Both the position numbers and the translations under genes were made by a program. Positions 35,801 through 46,191 of a stretch of 64,000 nucleotides of DNA are shown piece by piece (positions within the stretch are counted from its first letter, which is position 1; every line of letters starts with the position of its first letter). Source of the DNA: Lepidodermella squamata (Eukaryota > Gastrotricha); the NCBI GenBank assembly GCA_047495785.1, contig JBLDXI010000054.1, forward strand, positions 310,001 to 374,000, written 5' to 3'. The notes under the pieces were generated by a model. It was not told the DNA's origin, searched no databases, and was given only the letters and a program-made list of their open reading frames with translations.

Positions 35801-37878
35801 ATTTTTGATGACAGGTCGACTTTGGGTTCCCCACTTCCTTGCGTGTCGTTTCGCCTTGTCGCCCTTATTTGGCTGTTGTCGACTTTTTCCACGCATCCGA
35901 TGGCTGTCCTTGGGCGTATTTTCTCTGGGTTGGTGCCGATATTAAAGACTGTTACGCGCACCTTCCCGTCCTTGACCGTGTCCACCGTGTGTCCGTAAAC
36001 CAAGGTCGGTTCTTCGTTGCCCATGGAGTTTTCCGGCTTGAAGAGGACCGTCTCGCCGTCCTTAACCATTGGAACGCTACACAGCACGGTTGACCTTGCC
36101 CCCGGCGGAATGATTTGTTCTTGTGCCATACGTACTGCCCTCATCGGGAGTCGTAAAGCTGCGGGGCCTTGTGTTGCCTTGCAGGGTATCACCGTGTCGT
36201 TCCACAACAGTCTGTTCCGTGGTATGTCGACTATGATACCATTGTCTTTGATGAAGTCGAACCCTAGGAGGCCTTCCGCATTTAGCGCCTCCATTACGAC
36301 GAACGGTTGTTTTGTTTTGAACGGTCCCGCAGCCAGTTCGACAGATGCTTGTCCTTTTATCGTGGCTTCTGACCCATCCGCGTTTACTGCCGCCATTTCA
36401 CGTATTGCCACTTTTCTTGGATCAACCAGATCGGCTCTGATTGCGCTAACCGCTGCTCCCGTGTCGACCACGAATCGCACGGTTTTCCCATTTGCTTGAG
36501 CATCCAAGGTCATACTTCTGTCCCCCAGGCTATTTACCGCTAGCATGCGAACCGGGAAGTATCTTCTCTGACCTTGTGGTTGGTTTCTTCTTGGCGTTGT
36601 GGTTGGCTGTCGAAACCTTCCGTTGCCGTTCTGGTTCCCCGAGGCTCTGCAGTCTTTTGCGTAATGTCCCGGCCGCCCGCAGTTGTAACAGCAGCAATCT
36701 TTTGTTGTACCGTTTCGGTAGTTACTCGTTCTTAATTGGTTCATTGGCCATCGAGTCTGCCGAGGGGGTCCGCTGCGCGCAACTTGCTGCCTTTGGTTTG
36801 GGCAATTCCGCCGTATGTGTCCTTTTTGTTGGCACCCGTAGCAGGTTTTCTCCGAGTCTGTTATTGACAATTGATTGATACCAAGCAGTTCCTCGCCCAC
36901 GATCTGCTTTCTTTGATCGTATTTGTCGCATTGTTGGAGCAGCCAATTGGGATCGTCATTGTTGATCGGCTCGTCCTCATCTGGATGGTCGTAGATGAAC
37001 GCGCGGTACTCTCGTTGGAGTCCCGCCTTAAACGTGTCTGCTAGCAGCTTGCTGAAACCCGCGTCGTCGGTCATCTCCGCCCATTTCCCCAGCCGCTTCA
37101 GCTCTCGTTGAAATTCTCTTGGTGTCTCACCTTTCTGTTGGCGTCGTTTGACGAATGCCTCGCGTTGAGCTTGTTTATTGACGTTCAGTCCCACCACTTC
37201 CATAATTTTCTGCCGGATTTTTGAGTAAGTCGTGAGTTGGTCCAGAAAGCTGTCCTGCCAATCTTCCTGGTACTGTACCGGCAGGAGGCAGCGGACCATT
37301 GTTCGTGCGCCTCCAAATGTCAGACGTTTGTCACCTTCGGCGAACGGGTCGGTGCCCGCCGCCGGCTCTTTGGCCCCAGCCGCTCTTGCTGCGGCTTCGA
37401 ATTTTGCGAATGATTCCTCGAATCGTGCCACTGATGAAACGTCAAATGGTTCGATATGTTTGAAAGTTACTGACGCTGGTATTTTGTAGTCTGCCATTGC
37501 CGTCTTCTTTACTACTTTGGACGATAGACTTTTCTTTCCTTTTGGAGTTGGTGGGTTGATAGTTGGTTCGTTAGCGACGTTCGCGACCTTGGGTGACTCG
37601 TCTTCTCTGACCGTGCTCGATCGCTTTAAGCTGTTTGCTATAAATTTTCCTGCTGCTTGCAAGAAGCTAGGCCGCTGTTCCTGCGGGTTCGGTGAGCTTT
37701 TGGTTAAAGAAGAGTTTTCTGTGGGGAGCAATAGATTCTCTAGGGTTCCCTCTTCCAAAGGTTCTTCTTTAAGGTTATCCACTGCCCGTTTGTTAGTCTT
37801 GGGTTTTGCTGCTTTTGGAGGTGTCTTACCGTCCTTCAAGGGAATCCCTTGTTCCTGATACTTTGCCCTAGTGGTCAC
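32851..37878 (-). CDS. Gypsy gag-pol polyprotein
   Basis: A single 1675-residue frame without the usual gag/pol frameshift. In order: gag with two CCHC zinc knuckles (CYGCQQKGHIRRNC at about 346-359, CYNCGRPGHYAKDC at 397-410); aspartic protease (VDTGAA, about 471); reverse transcriptase (FDLQSGYWN, MPFGLSNAP, YLDD at about 893); RNase H (IYSDASNWAIGAVLA, TDHNP); integrase with an HHCC-type zinc region (HLELGH ... CVPCQ) and the catalytic D, D (HNDQG), E (FIERFN) residues; then a basic C-terminal tail. All catalytic motifs I can check are present. The protein makes cDNA from element RNA in virus-like particles and inserts it. Start chosen at the first ATG after the leader. Confidence 0.92.
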   Translation of the reverse strand: MTTRAKYQEQGIPLKDGKTPPKAAKPKTNKRAVDNLKEEPLEEGTLENLLLPTENSSLTKSSPNPQEQRPSFLQAAGKFIANSLKRSSTVREDESPKVANVANEPTINPPTPKGKKSLSSKVVKKTAMADYKIPASVTFKHIEPFDVSSVARFEESFAKFEAAARAAGAKEPAAGTDPFAEGDKRLTFGGARTMVRCLLPVQYQEDWQDSFLDQLTTYSKIRQKIMEVVGLNVNKQAQREAFVKRRQQKGETPREFQRELKRLGKWAEMTDDAGFSKLLADTFKAGLQREYRAFIYDHPDEDEPINNDDPNWLLQQCDKYDQRKQIVGEELLGINQLSITDSEKTCYGCQQKGHIRRNCPNQRQQVARSGPPRQTRWPMNQLRTSNYRNGTTKDCCCYNCGRPGHYAKDCRASGNQNGNGRFRQPTTTPRRNQPQGQRRYFPVRMLAVNSLGDRSMTLDAQANGKTVRFVVDTGAAVSAIRADLVDPRKVAIREMAAVNADGSEATIKGQASVELAAGPFKTKQPFVVMEALNAEGLLGFDFIKDNGIIVDIPRNRLLWNDTVIPCKATQGPAALRLPMRAVRMAQEQIIPPGARSTVLCSVPMVKDGETVLFKPENSMGNEEPTLVYGHTVDTVKDGKVRVTVFNIGTNPEKIRPRTAIGCVEKVDNSQIRATRRNDTQGSGEPKVDLSSKMLTEDQRRQVRNLIKRYADIFSKDDDEVGHCPFIEHKIRVSGPPFRQPLRRSTHEEREIMRREVERMERMKVIRPSNSSWASAVCLVRKKDGKYRFAIDYRVLNKRVHEAGYADPFPLPRIDDTLEALGGAAYFSTFDLQSGYWNVPMEEKSKAYSAFITPWGLFEWEVMPFGLSNAPATFQRLMQYVFHGILFEEVLIYLDDIIVFSKSFEEHMVRLEHTFERIRKAGLKMKPSKCHIAQEEVEFLGYLVSGKGVRPDPKKTAPVINYPVPKDVSQVRSFLGVCSYYRRFIKNFAKIAEPLIALTRKSEEKFEWNKATQEAFEALKGFLVSPPILGYPQFEKPFKIYSDASNWAIGAVLAQDQADADGTIREVVIAYASRQLTKTERNYCATERELLGIYWAVKTFRPYIRINDIVYLYTDHNPIVQLDQARDSTGKMARYKMLLQEYNIQYIYKPGKTHTNADGLSRTPPNTSGKEGEQTIPAILSLQFANELSTENIAREQQQDSKIQNLINDCKAGRTKMYTFENQLLRFKSRREKGPAEVVVLPETLIQSAIKQAHLELGHLGADKTCEHLKNRFYFAEMEERTKRTIDCCVPCQRRKEPQADVVPMQHIAEAEYPLQKVCWDVAKLITSYSGNNCVLFIGDIFTKYVKGYPMKNEQTATIVRHFLHFVSEHGCIESIHNDQGRNFESRTITELCKAIGIERTRSTAYHPQGNGFIERFNRTVKAMLAKVIDEKQRDWDVQLPWKLQAYNAAKQDSTGYTPYFLFHGRPFRFPTDVLLQNAPKFRSTDAYAIEINERLRKAYADTRANAEAARTKQKAQHDKGRKEREGFTIGELVLLHEPLRQLHLSRKLHCPYTGLYTIVAKTGPVTYAIRLLDGRAPSRIVNLARLKPFNADEVETIREAAGLVPEEIEEGEGPPLGIEDPNGEIITAPVTADATVEEMRQQCPDAGIAEEPEEVGGERPKRARRQPDFYQAGQE

Positions 37879-38001
37879 CTTGAGGAAGGATAACTATCTT
37901 ATGAATGGCGAAGTTGATGCTTTTGACGAGAAGACAAGTAGGGACTAGAGAGTTATCGTGGTTTTAAAATTTCTGAGAGCTGAGAGCGGAGGGCTACTAG
38001 A

Positions 38002-38021
38002 CCAACCGCTGCCACCAGTTA
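38002..38021 (-). other. Putative primer-binding region of the gypsy element
   Basis: Directly after the LTR the minus strand reads TAACTGGTGGCAGCGGTTGG. Position and the TGG start fit a tRNA primer-binding site; which tRNA I cannot say. Confidence 0.45.
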
Positions 38022-38306
38022 TGTAACTGGGTTCGGGGTTACAAGAGACTGGATTGGCTAAGCAAGTGCTTTATTAATATACTCCGGTGAGTACTACTTT
38101 ATCACACAAATGAGGAAGTTTATATAGGCAGCGGATGAGGGGGCTGGGAGCTTCTAGAAGCTTCTGTTGTTGGATTGTTGTTGGTTTGTTATTGGTTTGT
38201 TGTTAGCGTCTCCTGGTAGCGCGGCATAAACAGTTACCGTTGCTTAGCTCTGCCTGGTGATGATCCCTCAGAATAGACAATTAGTTGTCCATGCGCCAGG
38301 GTCACA
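38022..38306 (-). repeat. 5' LTR of the gypsy element
   Basis: On the minus strand the 285-bp LTR starts TGTGACCCTGG and ends CCCAGTTACA (TG...CA type). It contains a TATA box (TATATAA, 38120-38126) and, downstream of it, an AATAAA signal (38070-38075), the order expected for U3-R. No second LTR is present in the window. Confidence 0.8.
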
Positions 38307-39971
38307 TAATTTAGCAGGAGCTCATATTTTACGACTAGCACGATGAAGCAATTGTTTTGAATCTTGCTACGATCGAACTGGGAGGACCAAAATCTCAGTC
38401 TCAGGTGTTTTCCACTTGTTTTCTAGGACCCAGCCGAAGAAACCAAAGGGTCCCCCCCCCTGTGGTTTTATCAGCCTTCCTATGGTTGGAGTCCTGGAGC
38501 TGGGGTGTCGCGACACCCCAGGCCCCCCTGTACTTCGCACCCTGCCCGCGAGCGACCCGCGAGCGGGCAGTTGTGTCGCTGTGATTTAAAGCTGTGATTT
38601 TCGGGGAAATTTCAATGATACTGCTTCAGATGGTTGAATAGAGCGTTAGCTACTGGCTTTTACGACTACGGTTCATCTACAGCCGATGAAAACTGTCTTT
38701 GCAACGGCAGGGTAGAGTGAGGCTAAAACTGGATTATTTTTTAAAAATTATCTTGAAAATGTGCATTAGGAGAATTTTTCAATTTAATTCAATTTAATTT
38801 AATTTAATCTTTTTAATTTAAATTCGAATAATTTTCTCAATATTGAAATGGCTTGAGCGTCCAGTCTCTTATTATTTTTGCAGAGTGGTTACAATGGTCA
38901 TTTCGTTACCCCTTGGCCCTTGGTTGTTCATAAACCAAGGTCGACGTAGGTACCTATAATTTGTAAAAAAACAATGTTCCCGTCGCATCACACGATGATC
39001 AGTCTAGTCTAATTCTGTATCGGCTGGCGTATTATCATAATTCAGCTGCAATGGGGCAATTAGATACTTTCGCCGTGTTTATATTGCAAACATATGTATA
39101 CTTCTGATTGTCTCTGAAGAAATCAATCACTAATATTTTTTTCAGAGCCGAAAGATCTCGGATTCTCACCGTCGTCATTCCAATTTTCGATACTCGAAAA
39201 ATTCCAAAATAAATCGCGTTAAGCGAAAAAAAGCTTAATATCATTTTATTATTGAACCTCAGAGCTATGCCCAAAAATTCAAATAAATCAGAAAAATTTA
39301 TGAAATTCGGCCAGTGAAAGCATCAACAAAAATTAAAATTAAAAGAATATTCACCACATAATATTTCGACAATTTATTCTTTTTTCAATATGCCTATCCA
39401 AATAATGACTCTCGCAGTCGGGACCAGCTGCAGCCAGAACTCAGCACCAGTCGGCAGATTTGGCTAACATCGCCGTGTACCACCTGTTCAAGCGATGGTG
39501 GCCAAGGTTTGACGCCGAAAACAGAAACTGAGGTTCGAACTCGGAGCACCGACCGAGGTTGGTTGAGGCGTGTCGTGGTGTTTGGTTTGTTACCGGGAGT
39601 GGTGTTTCTACGCGACCTGAAAACATAACGAAAACCAATTTTTAGAAAATTTCAAGATTTAAAAAAATTATAAAATTATAAAAATTATGAAATAAATTTT
39701 AAAACAATTTCAAATTTTAAATTTTAAATGAAATTGAGAATTTTAAAAATATTAAATAAAATCTTGAATTTTGAATTTTGAATTTGAATAAAAATGGAAA
39801 ATTTTAAAAATTCTCAAAAAAATGAAAATGAACTGCAATTGAAGTCGATGATTGATTTGAGAGTTTGAATTTTACGGAATAAAGAGGCGACGTTGCCGAG
39901 CAAGCTCAATTTTTCCGTAGCATAAGGATATTGAATAACTTGATAATTCAAAATTAAATACTCACAAACCA
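38307..39971. other. Spacer, no gene seen
   Basis: Flank of the gypsy insertion. Includes a run of AATTTAATTC-like repeats at about 38770-38830 and otherwise AT-rich DNA. I find no supported gene. Confidence 0.4.
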
Positions 39972-40440
39972 TGGCTGGAGGATTTCAAATCGATGGCTAC
40001 TTCGCTACTGGTCGACTTTGCCGTACGGAGTAACGATTCCTCTCCACTGTTGATTTGAGCGGATTTGCATTTGATTCGAGTCTCCAGCTTATTTGAACAA
40101 CTCGTCGCTTTTTCTAAAATTGAGAAAAATTAAATTTTGTTACGCTCGAAGAAATAGATTCGTAACTTACGGTTCGCCTCTTGACTGCCCCGTCGGATCG
40201 GCAATCTGCGCCGCTCCAGATGTGGTCTGCGCCGCTTGGGAGGCGGTCAGCTTCTCAAGGTCAGCGAGTTCTATCGATTCGAAGGCTTCGTCCGGGACGG
40301 CAGCAGCGGTGGAAGCAAGTCATAGCTATGTTAATGAGAATATTACTTTACTCGCTTTACTGATATATATTACTGATAAATTAACTGGCTAGCTGAAATT
40401 TTAGCAACATATAGGCGCCTATACAGCCACCAAGTCGTCG
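39972..40440 (-). pseudogene. Gln-rich family, decayed copy B2
   Basis: Shares landmarks with copies A-C on the minus strand: upstream CTTGGTGGCTGTATAGGCGCC block (about 40415-40435), an exon starting ATGACTTGCTTCC, a GTAAGTTACG donor near 40170, a second exon ending CCATG before a GTTTGTGAG donor, and the same order of parts. Exon 1 has an early in-frame TGA and exon 2 has stops, and the terminal EISHGAMAG exon is not found. A broken paralogue. Confidence 0.45.
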
Positions 40441-40559
40441 CAGCAATAATAACGACAAACAGGTAGAGAACTCACAAACTTTGCGGCAGAAGCGATTTCG
40501 ACGCACCCGGCACACCCGTTTGACACGTCTTGTGAGCCAGCTCTGGCGGGCAGCTCGTC

Positions 40560-41175
40560 GAGCGATTGGGACGCTAAAATTAAGAACAACAACAAAATTA
40601 GTGAGCAAGACACCTCTAGGCAAGACCGAAACACAAAAGGCAAGCAATAATAACGACTAAGAGGTAGAGATAAAATCTACGCAAGGCAACAGCACAACAT
40701 TCAGATTACTAACTTATCCAGCCGTGGCGCCGTGGCCAATTTCCTCCTTAATTGTTTTCACAGCAGAAGTATGATGAAATAACTTGATAATGGAAATTTT
40801 AATATTCACAAACCAGAGATTTCTTGCTGGTAGAAGACGCCACTGCAAATTGACGGCTCGTGGACGCGGCAGATTTGTTGCTGGTCGCAAAAGCAACTCG
40901 ACTGCGTTGCAGCTGCGCCTCGACCTCGAGATCGAGGCTTCTCCACTTCTTCAATATTGTCGGGCTTTGCAGCCTATCGACAATTCGCTGCGTTGCTACA
41001 CTGAAATTAGAGAAAATACAACTTCGCTCGAAGAAAAAATAGATTCGTAACTTACAGCTCGCCTCGCAGCTCAGCCACCTGCGCCTGTAGAAGCCTCGGG
41101 AGCCGCAATGCAGAAAACAGTGCGCAGACATCTCATCATTTTGTCGATGATTTTCAAATTCAAATAATGACATGG
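40560..41175 (-). pseudogene. Gln-rich family, diverged copy B
   Basis: Minus strand. An exon ending LLQAQVAELRGEL at a GTAAGTTACG donor (about 41055) matches LLLATEVAELRAKV of copy C. A second exon (about 40815-41000) with Ala/Ser/Gln-rich sequence follows, then an exon reading EEIGHGATAG before TAA at about 40714, matching EEISHGAMAG. No in-frame ATG is visible for exon 1, so the copy may be dead or start elsewhere. The 3' flank (40560-40710) matches that of copy C. Confidence 0.45.
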
Positions 41176-42310
41176 GATCCTAAGAAAAAAATATCGTTAA
41201 ATTGCAAATAAAATGCAAAGTGTCAGACGGCAATAAAATTAAGAAATTTCGGGCGAGATTTCTTGCACTTTTTATTACTTGAAGAACGCGTGCGTTCATC
41301 TAAATCGCATTCATCTATTACGAACGCGTGCTCTAATTTGTTTGTTAGCGTAAAATCTCATTCATAAAACAGCAACGCACAGCAATAATTTTTATTGCTC
41401 CGACAGCACGCGTTCAAAACACGACACGCAAAACGGTATAGCGAAGAAGGTCGGTGGCTTTGCCTCAGGTGAACAAGCTTTGCAACACAAAATGATAAAA
41501 ATGCGCAGGTTGTCGTGTAAAATTCCTCGTCTTCAGAGCTTTCGAATGGCCCTAGGCCAAGGGCAATCGGAGAAATACTCGAATTTTAAGAGAAAAACAA
41601 AGCAGAACAACTCAGAAGTCGATTTCAGAACTCCTTGAATCTGTCTAACAAACAGTCATTTTGGCACGGGAATCGAGCGACAGAATTAAAATAAATTGAC
41701 GATATGACGTTTGGTTGTTAGCAGGTTCAGTCGGCTTAATTTCGGACTGTATAGAAATGCGAAACGTATTTTTCCTCAATTTCTTCCGAAAATAAATTTT
41801 CCTGAATTTTTTTCGAAATTCGACCCAAGGGTCAAGAAAAACCTTCAAAACCCGAAAATCAGTATGCAAAATAAAGTGAAAACTTCCAGCTAACCTAATT
41901 CGAAAAATTTTCGATTGCCAAAATTCTGGTAAAAATCGTGAGATCAGCAAAATTTGCAGACAAATTGAGAACAACTCCAAATTTTATTTCCGACACTTCG
42001 ATTTCTAATAGAAATCTTCAATGAGAAATTGAAACGTCGGAAATAAACTGTTAGCGCTAAATTTCATCAATCGTTTTTACTCCAAAAACTGATTTTAAAA
42101 TGATAATAATTTCGCAGAGCTGGAAATTCTAGGCGAGGCAATTAGTAATGAAGTTCCAGCAGTGGCCAGAAACTTGCGGCAGAAAATTGAAATGAAATAG
42201 AGTAAGATAAAAGTGGATGAAAAATCACTCGAAAATAACTAAATTCCCGGGATCATTTGAATTAACCGGGACAAAAAAATCAGCTATAATATTCATATTT
42301 AGGATAGATT
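41176..42310. other. Spacer, no gene seen
   Basis: AT-rich flank of the MULE. Contains GAACGCGTGC twice (about 41285, 41321) and its inverse GCACGCGTTC (about 41405), a small inverted motif cluster of unknown meaning. Confidence 0.35.
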
Positions 42311-42318
42311 CGCCTTTC

Positions 42319-44775
42319 GGCCGGCCGACACAATAGCTAATCCACAATAGCGAATCCACAATAGCACGCGACTAAATAGCGAGAATATAGTGGTAACCAT
42401 TATAGCGAGCGACTTAATAGCAAACAAGAAATAGCGCGCGACACAATAGCGAAAATATTAAGATAACCGAAATAGCCAACAACATAATACCGATTTTAAC
42501 CATCTCGCGCCCATATTTTTATTTTTTCAAAATTAAAAGCTAGTTTCGCTTAACATTAAGCCAACGAGATATCTCGTCCAAAAACGTAATGCTCGATTTT
42601 AGAGAGTAAGTAGGCGTAAGTTTCATCAGAGCCTCGTTAGCGGCCAAATATTTTTTTTCGGAGCATCGCGAGACGTCGCGGCAGAGTCGAAAGTCGGCTA
42701 CCCTTTCCTCCATCAGGTTCTGCTCCTTTTGAAGACCCATGATGAGGCGCCACAGATGCGGGTGGTTCTTGGCATTGCTGGCCGTGAATTGCTGATGCCA
42801 AGCCTCGTGATAGTTGTCGGTGCGAGGTAGCGAATTTTCCACGCGCTTCACCATGTTCCAGAGCTCGAAGTCAAATTCCGGAGGGACGCTTTGCTGGCCG
42901 TGTCGCCACACGCCGATCCAATTCTTCTCGAAGTATTGGTAGAGCTCTGCCATTTTCGGGTACTTTGCCACGACAGCCGCGAGATCGGCATCGAGAAGGG
43001 CGAAAACACGGGGCACCTCGCAAGTCGGGACGAACGCCAGTGCCACGAGGCGTTTGATGCGAACTCGCACCTCTTCATCGTCCGAGTAGACTAGTTTCAG
43101 CCCAAGAACGCAGGTGTGCCTCCAAACACATTGCGCAAGGTGAAAGACACAACCCGATAGGAGGCAGTTAGGGAAGACGATGATGATAGCTTCGATAACG
43201 GCCTTCTCGAAATCGACCATCCAGGTGATAGGCGACAACGTTGGACACACTGATCGAAGCTTGTTAAACAGTAGACAGTAGGCATCTTTCGTTTTTCGCT
43301 TCAACAAAGCATAGACAACTGGAATCGTAGTAGTTCGCTTGCTTATTTGTTGAGGCGTTGAACCAGTCGACTCAGCGGGGCGGGGCTTGAGCAACACGTG
43401 AATTGTGTACAGCTGGTAGTACATATCCGGCGAAGCCTCGAAGGTGCCATCCGACGACCAGTCGCGGAACTCGCCCATGAGATGAATGAACTCCATAGAG
43501 GCGAACACCAGGACGCGCTCAGGATCTTCCTTGCCGGAGTCATGCAGTAGAAAGGGCGCCCCTCGCGAGGTGATACAAAGCGAGTCCGGAACCGCATCAA
43601 ACTCATTAGTCGCAGCGGGTTCCTTTGGTACGTCGGCTCTAAGCTTCTTACGCACGCGCTCGAGTGCCTTTTGAGTTGACCTAGCCGATGGTAAACACGT
43701 GGTCACGCTGAGCGGGACACCAATTGTAGCATCTTGACGAATGTCGCGGTGGTTGCCTCTTGAGTCCAGTGCTTTATCCTAAAATAAACAAATCAAATAA
43801 AGTCAATTAAAATGAATTAAAATAAATCCTCACCTTCATATGCGCAACGAAGTCATGTGCTTCCATAGCTTGCGGGTCAGGCTCGTGGTTGTGGTCTCGC
43901 CATGATTCGCGATCAACGGACAGTACAGCGCCATCGGGGCCATCCCTAGTTTTAGCAGTCGCGCGGCAATTCGAGGTGACGCACTTCCAATTACCCGTAA
44001 TTTCTTTCGTCGTTGGTCGAAAGCGATAGCCGTAAGCGATGACATGGCGCTTGCCACGCTGCGACGTAGTGTAACGAATGGGCACAGGGGTGATTCGAGT
44101 GACTTGAGGCTGAGCCGGTTCCACCTCACCTTCGCTTGATGATGAGCTCGATGATGGTTCCTCCGCTTCATCCTCGCTGTATTCGTATTCCTCGTCGGCT
44201 GCCTGCAGCTCGAGATCTTCGGCGATAGCACGCGTGAGATCGAAGTCAACATCCTCATCGTCAACCTCATCACCGAAGACACCGTAGACTGCAGCAGTTG
44301 CCAGCAGATGACCCTCATTTTGTTGCTGTTGATTGCCCTGCTGATCATCGTTCACGGCTGCCGGCTGAGTTTCGACTAAAAAAGTAATAATTAAAATATG
44401 CATATATAGAAATAATAATAATAATACCTTTGTGCTTTCGCGATACATGGATTTTCAAGCCTCTGGACGATGAGCTTTGGAATTCACAGCCGTCAACTTG
44501 ACACGGAAACATTTTCGCCTCGTAATAAAAAAGGCGAGCAAATTGCCGTTTAAAAGCAATGATGCGCGTGCTCACCTTACCCGCACGTGTTTTATTCCGC
44601 GCGTGGCTATTCGCTATAGCGTCGCTCTCTATTGTGTCGCAACATAATATTTCGCTATTAAGTCGCGTGCTATTTCGGCCCGCCTTAATTTTCGCTATTA
44701 GGTCGCTTTCTATTTTGTGCCTCGCTATTTCGGGTGTTCTCGCTATTGTGTCGCATTCTATTGTGTCGCCCGGCC
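42319..44775 (-). mobile_element. Mutator-like (MULE) DNA transposon, apparently complete
   Basis: 2457 bp. Both ends carry GGCCGGCCGACACAATAG or its close inverse (one mismatch), and the element is flanked by a perfect 8-bp duplication CGCCTTTC (42311-42318 and 44776-44783), in the range known for Mutator elements. The terminal 150-200 bp on each side consist of many diverged copies of a GCGACACAATAGCGA-like unit, inverted between ends. One intact three-exon transposase gene lies inside. All parts needed for autonomous transposition appear to be present. Confidence 0.9.
42540..44512 (-). CDS. MULE transposase with zinc fingers (FLYWCH-type region)
   Basis: Minus-strand exons 44428-44512, 43834-44375 and 42540-43778, with introns of 52 and 55 bp; 621 residues. 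Residues 1-28 form a C2H2 finger (C-x4-C ... H-x4-H: CQVDGC, HVSRKH). An acidic Glu/Asp/Ser stretch follows, then a FLYWCH/WRKY-like zinc region (YGYRFRPTTKEITGNWKC ... CRATAK ... HNHEPD). The transposase core shows the MULE triad: Asp in SSDGTFEASP, Asp in WMVDFEKAV and Glu in DNYHEAWH, with CVFHLAQCVWR between. It binds the element ends and cuts and pastes the DNA. All frames are open across the proposed splices. The first ATG is at the C2H2 finger. Confidence 0.8.
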
Positions 44776-44783
44776 CGCCTTTC

Positions 44784-46191
44784 AATCGCAATCGAATTAA
44801 TAACAGTGGAAATGATTTTCTATGAAAAAACGATCTCGTTTATCTAAGTCTCAGCTGTCGGAAGGAAATAATTTAAATTATTTTAAGTTTTCAATTATTT
44901 TAAGTTTTTAATTCAATTGGGCATATCGACCATGATGTGGCGTTTTTCATGAATTTATTTTATTTAAGATATGCAGAATCTTGAATTTTCAGCAAAGTTT
45001 TATTTCAGAAAAATTAGGAATTTAATTTGCAAAAATGTTCTGGTCGATAAAAGTCACCATAAAATTCGGATAAAAAAAATTTAGAATTTGGAAAATGAAA
45101 TTCAACAAAAACTGGAGTTGAGAAAAACAGTAAAATGGGAAAACCATTATTCTATAGTGAAAAAAATTAAAACAGGAATTAAATCACATAATTCTTATGT
45201 CATATGGCTGGCCCTGCGGTTTCACCTCGCAGCAACATTTCGATCTATTACCATTAAAAATCCTAGATTTTTCGTTGAAATGACATTTCGCAATGCAGGC
45301 TTTTCATTTTCTGCTGCTTTTTACGAATCGAATAATTCGTAGAATATTTTGGAAAAATTAATTATTGAGCGCAGTAAATGTTTCACGCACAAGCCGATTT
45401 TTTAGCGAATGATTGGGTGAGGGCGTGGGGGCAATGAACGTCGCGCGTGCGCAATTTTTTTCCAATCATTGGCGTCGCAAAACGTCCACCGAAATCGTCT
45501 TACAAGTTGGATACAATTATGACGACGCGACAACCGCCGATGAAAATAAAACTGTCGTTAATTTTATAGATAATTTTTTAAGGAGTGATTTTATCACGCG
45601 GCGCGGCGAAGAAAGCAAAAAATGCTTGAATCATTTTAGAGCACGCGCATTCATTAAATTTATGATGACGTGCGTGAATGCGTGACCTATCGTGGTCGGC
45701 TTAATTATTCTATTCGTTTATCCATACATTCATCAACATGACCTGATTCGTTTGACCCTCAATTTTAACGAGTAATCTCGTAGCAAAATTACACAAAAGG
45801 CTAGAAACACCAAGCAAAACATTTCATTTATTTCATTAATTTGCTCGGCTTCTCCTTCTTCTCCTTCTTCTTATTCACCTTCGTCTTCTACCTAGTGATT
45901 ATAGGAGAAAATTAGTTGAGTCGAAGAAATCAATCACATGTTTGAAACTCACTCATAGGCCTTGCGGCACAATGCCTGGAGAATATAAACTCAGGTTTGT
46001 TTGAATGTTTCTTTGTGGAGTTTGCTCGGGAAGACCCGGCGACCTGCCTCGACGCTAAAAAAAGGAGAACAACAAAATTAGTGAGCATGACACCTCTAGG
46101 CAAGACGGAAACATAAAAGCAAGCAATAATACGACAAACAGGTAGAGATAAAATCTACGCAAGGCAACAGCACAACATTCAGATTACAAAC
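44784..46191. other. Spacer, no supported gene
   Basis: AT-rich. A 90-codon frame at 45413-45685 has balanced composition but no motif. 45840-46060 and 46040-46190 match the 3' flank of copies A and B of the Gln-rich family (GACACCTCTAGGCAAGAC and CAAGGCAACAGCACAACATT), part of the same duplicated unit. Confidence 0.35.

Larger units (their letters stand above)
31946..38306 (-). mobile_element. Ty3/gypsy LTR retrotransposon, 3' truncated
   Basis: Minus-strand element with one LTR (38022-38306), a putative primer-binding region, one continuous gag-pol frame and an env-like frame. Instead of a 3' LTR it ends at 31945/31946 against an inverted piece of its own RT. The flank beyond the LTR (TAATT) is not repeated at the other side, so there is no target-site duplication. 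The intact long frame points to recent activity. Having only one LTR, this copy is probably unable to complete a new cycle. Confidence 0.88.

Noticed and set aside
35177-36499. Long plus-strand frames inside the gypsy element
   Set aside because: Antisense shadows of gag-pol; identical frames appear in the inverted copy for the same reason.
40419-40643. Minus-strand frame with a signal-peptide-like start
   Set aside because: It overlaps the splice-acceptor tract and 3' flank shared by the Gln-rich family; hydrophobicity comes from the pyrimidine-rich tract.
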